From: Wurfbainia villosa
Taxonomy: Eukaryota; Streptophyta; Magnoliopsida; Zingiberales; Zingiberaceae
DNA length: 64,000 nucleotides
NCBI GenBank assembly: GCA_025175895.1
Contig: CM045998.1
Location: 18,461,153 to 18,525,152 of the forward strand
Direction of reading: 5' to 3'
The notes below the pieces were generated by a model. It worked only from the letters and a program-made list of their open reading frames with translations, was not told the DNA's origin and made no database searches. Position numbers and translations under genes: made by a program. Every line of letters starts with the position of its first letter. The stretch's first letter is position 1. Shown here piece by piece: positions 57,940 to 64,000 of the stretch.

Positions 57940-59485
57940 TGTTGGTGCAATCGACCCAGGTCATGATTGACCAGACTCGAGTGGAACTCGAGTAGAGTTT
58001 TGATGTTCGACAATAGTTCATAATATGGTTTGACCACACGACTAGTGGATGGTATGGGACAGCCAAGGTCATATGAGGAAGACTATTGAAGAAGTCCAAG
58101 TTTGGTGACTTGGCAAAGAGAAGTCCAAGTATGGATACTTGGCAAGGGAAAATCCAAGTCGGTCAAGGTAGACCGGACACTTGGTGTAGAAAAGACCAAC
58201 GGGGAGTTGGCGAGGGAAGTCCTGGCAGGTCTGGGAGACCGTGCTTGGAAAATGAAGTCCCAGACAGGGAGTCTTGGCAGTGAAGTCCCAGAGGCGTGGC
58301 CTCTTGACAATGAAGTCCCAAACAGGGAGTCTTGGCAAGGGAAGACCCGACTGATTAGGAAGATCGAGATGGGAAAATGTAGATCCGAGAGCATGACGAT
58401 AGTCGATGGAAGCACTAGAAGGCTAGCGCAAGGATGAAGAGTCGTGGACTCGAGGGATCCGGGAGGTGTGAGGCTGATGGAAGTGGGTTGAAGGCTTAGG
58501 TCTAGGCTTAGGGTGAGTATCAAGTATGAAGGGATCATACTTGGGGTATTAAACCTCATTGTAGAGGTATAACAGTCGACTGATAGGTTGGATCAGTCGA
58601 TTGAGCTTCGTTTGTAGGCAAACAGAAGCAAGCTGGGATCAACCAGTACCTCGACTAGAGGCTAGTGGACGCGGTGCCTCAACTGGTAAGGTAGAGTCGA
58701 GCGGTGAGACTTGGGGAGTCGAGACAGTGCTATGGAAGCACTCGACTGCACTGACTGAGTGACTCACCGGGTGCCTCGACCGTTGTTTTTGATGGTGGCT
58801 GGCTGCAGGCACACTCGACTCAAAGGCTCGATCGAGGCTAGTCGAGGCGGCGCCGACCGATCACTCGACCGCGCCAACCGGGTTCCAAAGATGTATGAAG
58901 ACAATCGCCGTATAAGGTGACTCAACCGGGCGCCGACAGCAAAACGACTGCTAGAATCCGTAAGCTTCGATGAAGCTTTATAAAAGGAGGATTGAGGGCA
59001 TCTTCGAGGATATATCTCTTTGAGGTTTTAAGGGTGATTTGAAGGGAGGTGCTGCTGCATTTCAAGGCCTTCAAAGTCATCCCAAAGCGATCTACGAGCA
59101 AGCATTCAAAAGCCCTAAATCTGTAACATCTATTCTTTTGCTTTTGTATTTGTTGTATTTTCTTGTTTTATTCTGTTCTTATTGTTGTAAGAGCCTTGTG
59201 AGAGGTTCCTCCACCTCCGGTGTGTTCGCCGAGAAGGAGAAGTGATATAGTGGTGGTATGCATCACTAGAGCCTGCTAGGGCTCGCTTGTGGAGTAGGAA
59301 CTAGGGTTCCGAACCACGTAAAATCCTCGCGTTGTGTTTGTTGTATGTTTTTGTATTTGTATTTGTGTTTTCGCTACGTACTAACAATTGTAGACAAGCA
59401 TGACGATCGAAATCCATCAAGCGAACGAAATTGACGCGAAAAGCTATTCACCCCCCCCCCTCTAGCGACGCCAACGATCCTAACA
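57940..59485 (+). repeat. Copia D 3' LTR with a scrambled tract
   Basis: It matches the 5' LTR closely from 57940 to about 58740 and again from about 58965 to the end. In between, the CTCGACTGG-rich stretch is replaced by shorter, altered sequence such as GCGCCGACCGATCACTCGACC. It keeps the TATA box TATAAAAG at 58979-58986 that the 5' LTR lost. Confidence 0.92.
58979..58986 (+). promoter_or_regulatory. TATA box in copia D 3' LTR
   Basis: TATAAAAG followed by GAGG lies about 130 bp upstream of the TCTGTAACATC leader. It is the presumed original core promoter of the family; the 5' LTR lacks it. Confidence 0.6.
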
Positions 59486-59490
59486 AACAG

Positions 59491-60486
59491 GACCTCACAT
59501 CCATCTTAACTGACCAGAACATAGAGCAATACCCTTCTTACTTCAAGATATAACCCCCACCTCGATCCACACTGCCACCGACCCCTTCATAGCTTGCTCT
59601 ATTCACCGGAACAACCCTCAAAGCCCCTCAGACCCATTCACCGCGATCATAGCCCTCACAGTCGGCCAACTCCATCTCACAGCCACTCCATCGAAGGGAA
59701 GTCCACTCACAGATCGCAATACATTACCACACAACCAAAATCTCATAATTTACCGACAAGAGGAAGAGTAAATAAAGCTTAGCAGCCTTAGAAAATCCAC
59801 TGGCAACCAATCCTTCCCTCAACTCTGCCTTGTTCGCCGGAAAAAATCCATGCCCAAATCATAGATCGACTCCAATACCCCACTCTGGACAGCAGAGAAA
59901 GGGAAACAAAGGGAAAAAGGGAGGTATTTACCAGAAGCTTCAACCTCACCGGCGGCACTTCCCTCCCAACCGCTCTGTTCGCCAGCAGAAAACTACTGCT
60001 ACCTTCAAAACCTAGGTTTTTATGCTCTCCATCGACAGAGACCACAACCTCCAAGAAAAACACGTTGCAGACGCCGCCGACCCCAAGCTCGCTGCTCTGG
60101 CTCATCCATGGGCACCGACCAGGGGTTCAGTCGCCGCCACTTGCCGTGAGAAGGAAGAAGATCGATGAGCGACAGAGACGGAGAGGAAGAAAGAATCGCG
60201 TGGAGTCGGGTCACGAGGAAGAAAAGATCGCGAGGGGAAAAAGGGCGTCGGCGGAGAAATCTTTGGTTCGATGAAATAAACCAGATTACCCCCCCCCCTT
60301 TTATAAGTAATTAACCTAGATTAGGTTTTAATTAATCCCTAACTATCCCCATTAATTTAATTATCCCCGTAAATATCCCGTATAAGCCCCGTTTAATTCT
60401 AGAAAAATTCTTAAAAATTTTTGGAAAATTACCTAAGATAATTTCTTAATTAATAATGGGTATTTTTATTTTTCTGGTATCTCACA
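59491..60486 (-). repeat. Gypsy C 3' LTR, proximal part (U3 side)
   Basis: It runs from GACCTCACATCC to TGGTATCTCACA, where the PPT begins. It includes the GC-rich block (59560-60270). A minus-strand TATA box (CTTATAAAAG, 60298-60307) sits beside a poly-C run and is the likely core promoter of U3. Homopolymer C runs at 60289-60298 are prone to length change. Confidence 0.87.
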
Positions 60487-60499
60487 TTCTCCCCCACTA
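60487..60499 (-). other. Polypurine tract of gypsy C
   Basis: The minus strand reads TAGTGGGGGAGAA followed by TGTGAGATACC. It differs by one base from the tracts of A and B. Confidence 0.9.
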
Positions 60500-60596
60500 A
60501 TAAAAATTTGGTCCCCAAATTTCCCACTCAAGTGTATAATGAGTAAGAGATAGCACACTCATGTAGTACAAGTACTGAAAGTATATTTCACATACC

Positions 60597-61930
60597 TTAA
60601 GTAAACAGGTGGGGGTATTGAGATCTGATCTTTTCCTCGAGCTCCCAATTAGTCTCCTCATCGGTGTGGTGACTCCACTCGACTTTAACAAGTGCACAAT
60701 CTTGTTCCGCAACTGTCGTTCTTTGTGATCCAGAATCCGTACCGGAACCTCTTCGTAAGTAGCATCAGGTTGAATGGAACCTGACACATCTGACAAAATA
60801 TGTGTAGGGTCTGACACATACTTCCTTAGCATGGACACATGAAGCACATCATGAATACCAGCCAAGGACGGTGGTAGCGCTAGGCGATAAGCGACTGCTC
60901 TGATCCTCTCCAAAATCTCGAAAGGACCAATGTACCTTGGAGCTAGCTTACCATGGAAGTCAAATCTCTTCACCCCTTTCGTGGGTGAGACTCACAAGAA
61001 TACATGGTCACCAATAGAGAACTCTAGAGGTCTCCGTCTCCGATCGGCATAACTCTTCTGACGATCCTGCGCCTCTGTCATCCTTCGTCTGATAGTACGG
61101 ACCAACTCTACCTCATGCTGAGCTCTCTGGGGGCCTAGCAACTGGGCCTCCCCGACCTCCTCCCAGAGGGTGGGTGTTCGACACTGTCCACCATACAATG
61201 CTTCAAACGGGGCCATTTGGATAGCTGAATGATAGCTGTTGTTGTAGGTAAATTCCACTAATGGCAAGTGTTCTTCCCAGTTGCCCCCGAAATCCATAAC
61301 GCAAGACCTCAGCAAGTCCTCTGGAGTCTGAATGGTTCGCTCAGACTATCCATCTGTCTGCGGATGGAATGTTGTACTAAAACGGAGTTGTGTGCCCAAG
61401 GCCTGCTGTAGACTCTGCCAGAATCGGGACGTGAACCGGGGATCTCTCTCTGATATAATGCTCAAAGGAACACCATGCAATCTGATGATCTCCCGATAAT
61501 ATAACTCTACCAAACGATCCAGAGAGTCAGTCTTTCGAATCGCTAAGAAGTGTGCAGATTTGGTTAATTGGTCAACGACTACCCAAATCGCGTCATGGCC
61601 TCGTCGTGTCCTAGGCAGACCCACCACAAAATCCATGGTAATGTGATCCCACTTCCACTCGGGAATAGGAATCCTCTGAAGTAGTCCGGCTGGTCTCTGG
61701 TCAGCCTTCACCTGTTGACAAACTAGATATCTAGCTACACAATTTGTGATGTTTTTCTTCATATCGTTCCACCAATACAAATGCCTTAAATCTCGATACA
61801 TGTGGGTTCCGCCTGGGTGGATCACCAATCGAGAGCGATGAGCCTCCTGAAGTAACTCCTCCATGATCGAGTGAGACTGAGGTATGCATAATCTGCCTCG
61901 AAAATAAATAATACCCTCGTCATCTCGAGT
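60597..61930 (-). pseudogene. pol: Gypsy C integrase with chromodomain
   Basis: From right to left: zinc-binding domain (HRSRLVIHPG ... CVARYLVCQQVK, in which the first Cys of the CxxC pair is Tyr), core (ITMDFVVGLPRTRRGHDAIW, VVVDQLTKSAHF, SIISERDPRFTS, TTFHPQTDG, SERTIQT), the C-terminal part (LPLVEFTYNNSYHSAIQMAP, CRTPTLWEEVGE, KSYADRRRRPLEF, LAPRYIGPFEIL, LALPPSLAGIHDVLHVSMLR) and a chromodomain (HHTDEETNWELEEKI). The second catalytic position reads SERD, where the family usually has SDRD. Stops lie at 61346 (in place of a Gln codon) and 60992 (in place of an Arg codon). A 1-nt loss near 60675 puts the chromodomain out of frame. It retains the roughly 386 nt (60896-61282) missing from A and B. 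Confidence 0.9.
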
Positions 61931-62122
61931 GAACTCAGTCTGCTGTCCAGAGGTTATCTGGCTGCCAACGATCTGTAAGTGCTGATCACTGGCCTAAGCC
62001 TCTCGGACTCTCGTTCTGATAGATGATTGAGCAACCATGGTAACAAGAATGCCCTACTCTGTTAGTCCCTGCTCCTCAAGGCCTAACTCGGAGAAACCCT
62101 GAATCAAATCCGTGACTAAAAC

Positions 62123-62480
62123 TCAGTAGCAAGCTAAAGTCCCTCGAGACTTTCGGCTAAGCGCATTGGCAACCACATTGGCTTTCCCTGGGTGGTACCT
62201 AATGGTACAGTCATAGTCCTTCAGGAACTCCATCCATCTCCTCTGTCGTAGATTGAGTTCCTTCTGCGTAAATAGATATTTGAGACTCTTATGATCAGTG
62301 AGAATCTCAAATGTAATACCATACAGATGATGCCTCCAAATCTTCAAGGCAAAGATAATAGTAGCTAACTCTAGATCATGTACTGGGTAGTTTTTTTCAT
62401 GCTTCTTCAACTGGCAAGAAGCATAAGAGACCACCCTGTCGTGCTGCACCTAAACCCTGGAGAGATGCATCGGTATAAAG
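62123..62480 (-). pseudogene. pol: Gypsy C RNase H
   Basis: Visible blocks are YTDASLQGLG (first Asp near 62470), a frame break just after it, VVSYASCQLKKHEKNY, HDLELATIIFALKIWRHHL (Glu), TDHKSLKYLFTQ (Asp) and HPGKANVVANALSR, where the last catalytic Asp of the family's ADALSR is Asn. A few codons seem to be lost at the frame break near 62445. Stops follow at 62123 and twice more before the integrase (in 61931-62120). Confidence 0.88.
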
Positions 62481-63590
62481 GATGAAACTGTCGTCCCCTG
62501 ATGGCAATATCAGGATCGGTGCTGACACCAGTCTCTTCTTCAACTCCTGAAAGATAGTCTTGTAGGCCTCTGACCACGTGAACTTCACGCCCTTCCTGGT
62601 AAGGCATGTCAATGGCATAACAATGCTTAAGAAACCCTCAACGAATCGTCTGTAATATCCAGCTAAGCCCAAGAAACTGTGAACCTCCTGAACCGATTTC
62701 GACTGCTCCCAACTGGTGACAGCCTCGATCTTCTCAGGGTCAACTGAAATGCCTTTGCTAGAAACCACGTGTCCCAGAAAACTGACTAAGGGTAACTAGA
62801 ATGCGCATTTACTGAACTTCGCATATAGTTGCTTCTGTCGAAGCCTATCCAGGACAATGCGAAGATGCTGCGTGTGTTCCTCTTTGGAACGGGAATAAAC
62901 CAGAATGTCATCAATAAAGACAATGACGAACCGATCTAGGAAATTCATAAATTCATGGTTCATTAAGTCCATGAATACCGCCAGAGTATTGGTAAGCCCA
63001 AATGGCATTACCAAAAACACATAGTGCCCATATCTGGTACGAAACATTGTCTTCTGAACATCTGAATCTCTGACCCTTAGCTGATGATATCCGGATCGTA
63101 GATCAATCTTAGAATACACTGACGTACCTCTGAGTTGATTAAACAAGTCCTCAATACATGGCAAGGGGATATTTATTCTTGATGGTGACGACGTTCAACT
63201 GCCTGTAGTCGATGCATAATCTCATCGAACCATCTTTCTTCTTTATGAAGAGAATCGGATAACCCCAGGGAGATACGCTAGGGCAGATAAAACCACTGTC
63301 TAAAAGCTCCTGAAGCTGGACCTTCAGCTCATCTAACTCATTCGGGGCCATACGATAAGGAGCTTTCAATGTCGGCGCCGTCCCTAGAATTAACTCAATT
63401 GTGAACTCCACTTGCCTTCTGGGAGGCAGGCCCGGTAACTCCTCTGGAAAGACATCCGGATACTCTCGAACGATAGGAATGTCCGAGATCTGAGAGTCAT
63501 CACTGTCCTCGGCATTGATCAATGATAATAGAAAACCCTGATAGTCGTGTGATAAAAGCTTCTGAGTCTGAATCACAGAAATAGTCGATA
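62481..63590 (-). pseudogene. pol: Gypsy C reverse transcriptase
   Basis: The RVT_1-type RT reads REYPDVFPEELPGLPP, PYRMAPNELDELK, GFICPSVSPWGYPILFIKKK, RLCIDYRQLN, then a frameshift at 63151-63164, then YSKIDLRSGYHQLRV (motif A Asp near 63103), FRTRYGHYVFLVMPFGLTN, the catalytic FIDDILVYS (about 62895-62920), a stop at 62796 where the family has Trp, and the connection HSFLGLAGYYRRFVEGFLSI with FTWSEAY. Both catalytic Asp residues of the box are present. The lineage fits Tekay/Del chromoviruses. Confidence 0.92.
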
Positions 63591-64000
63591 TACCATCATT
63601 TCTGATGCCAGTGAAATCCCACGAGGGTTGGTTAGAAGGATGGAACGTAACCACCCCCGTCTGGCAATCCATAGTGGCATGGTACGATGTTAGCTAGTCC
63701 ATGCCAAGTATGATATCAAATTCGATCATGTTAAGAACCAACAATTCTACCGGGAGTATAACGCTGCCAAAATCTAATGGACATCCTCTAACCTCCTGGG
63801 TGACTTCTAATTTATCCCCAGAAGGCAGAGATATCATCAATCTTTGTGACCTAAGAGTGGGTAGTCTACCAATCTCTCTCAGGAATGCCCGCTGTCGAGT
63901 GTGCAGTAGTAGGGACCATTGGCAGAGGTGTTGCATATCCCGTAGGCACTGCTGGAGAAGGTGCCTGGTATGTAGCAGCAGGGGCTACCGATGGTACCTC
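63591..64000 (-). pseudogene. pol: Gypsy C protease remnant and Gag-protease linker
   Basis: The C-terminal half of a retroviral-type aspartic protease is clear: LEVTQEVRGCPLDFGSVILP, ELLVLNMIEFDIILGMD, then a TAG at 63694 where Trp is expected, then HATMDCQTGVVTF. Upstream, the Pro/Ala-rich linker (AATYQAPSPAVPTGYATPLP in another frame, 63905-63990) runs almost straight into this half. The zinc knuckle and the D-S/T-G active site that should stand between were not found, so a deletion is likely here. Confidence 0.75.

Larger units (their letters stand above)
50697..59485 (+). mobile_element. Copia D: gag-only, non-autonomous SIRE-like element
   Basis: An 8.8-kb element on the plus strand, about 7.0 kb without its nested solo LTR. 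LTRs are 50697-52269 and 57940-59485, the PBS 52272-52283 and the PPT 57926-57939. Between them lie one gag frame (52371-55821, broken) and about 2.1 kb of non-coding sequence. No protease, integrase, RT or RNase H motif was seen in any frame. Its LTR end, TTCACCCCCCCC then TAGCGACG...GATCCTAACA, resembles the E LTR end in the same orientation. The structure fits the published idea of TR-GAG elements, which need a partner's enzymes. Confidence 0.88.
48894..64000 (-). mobile_element. Gypsy C: chromovirus with recognisable pol, running off the window
   Basis: Its left (3') LTR is 48894-60486, interrupted by copia D. The PPT is at 60487-60499. The minus-strand internal region then gives, from right to left, protease remnant, RT, RNase H, integrase and chromodomain, the gypsy order. 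The coding frames are still easily readable but hold at least seven in-frame stops and three frameshifts, so this copy is defective. The other LTR, PBS and gag are outside the window. Confidence 0.92.

Overview
This 64 kb window is plant nuclear heterochromatin built almost entirely of nested transposable elements. I see no host protein gene, tRNA, rRNA or CRISPR array. The plant assignment rests on long-LTR Ty3/gypsy chromoviruses with iMet-tRNA primer sites, SIRE-like Ty1/copia elements and a CACTA (En/Spm) transposon with the plant TNP2 and Transposase_24-type gene pair. I cannot name the species from the sequence.

Layout, left to right. (1) 1-2655 is the 3' part of a plus-strand gypsy LTR ('F'). 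(2) 2656-3378 holds a 143-bp duplication and a tandem repeat of about 70-85 bp; the repeat resumes at 25821. (3) 3379-25817 is a decayed CACTA transposon sitting in that repeat. It is split by a minus-strand gypsy element 'A' (4914-16037, TSD TAATC) just upstream of the TNP2-like gene, and by a solo gypsy LTR (20971-24325, TSD TATAA) inside the second gene. (4) 25821-27543 has no recognisable gene but includes a possible copia LTR. (5) From 27544 an old LTR fragment 'G' hosts two large insertions. Gypsy 'B' (27631-47343, TSD AAGCC) is a sister of A and carries SIRE-like copia 'E' (29302-37589) in its left LTR. Gypsy 'C' (48894 to beyond the window) carries a gag-only copia 'D' (50697-59485, TSD AACAG) in its LTR, and D carries a solo LTR (52736-54519, TSD GATAA) inside its gag.

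How they relate. A and B are independent insertions, each with its own exact 5-bp TSD, yet both have the same long, decayed internal region with the same integrase deletion. They therefore look like copies of a non-autonomous chromovirus moved in trans by relatives such as C, which shares the PPT layout, LTR ends and chromodomain and keeps a near-complete but mutated pol. In parallel, D has gag, PBS, PPT and LTRs but no pol, and shares LTR-end signatures and Gag lineage with the pol-bearing copia E, so D is probably also dependent on a partner. I did not read every base of the LTRs in alignment; statements about identity are by eye.

Points most worth checking: the shared deletion in A and B; the gag-only element D, whose 5' LTR has lost its TATA box; the locally scrambled GTCGACT-rich tracts found only in the right LTRs of E and D; a fold-back structure in the CACTA built from the same GTCGACTG motif; and paired stem-loops conserved in all gypsy LTR copies.
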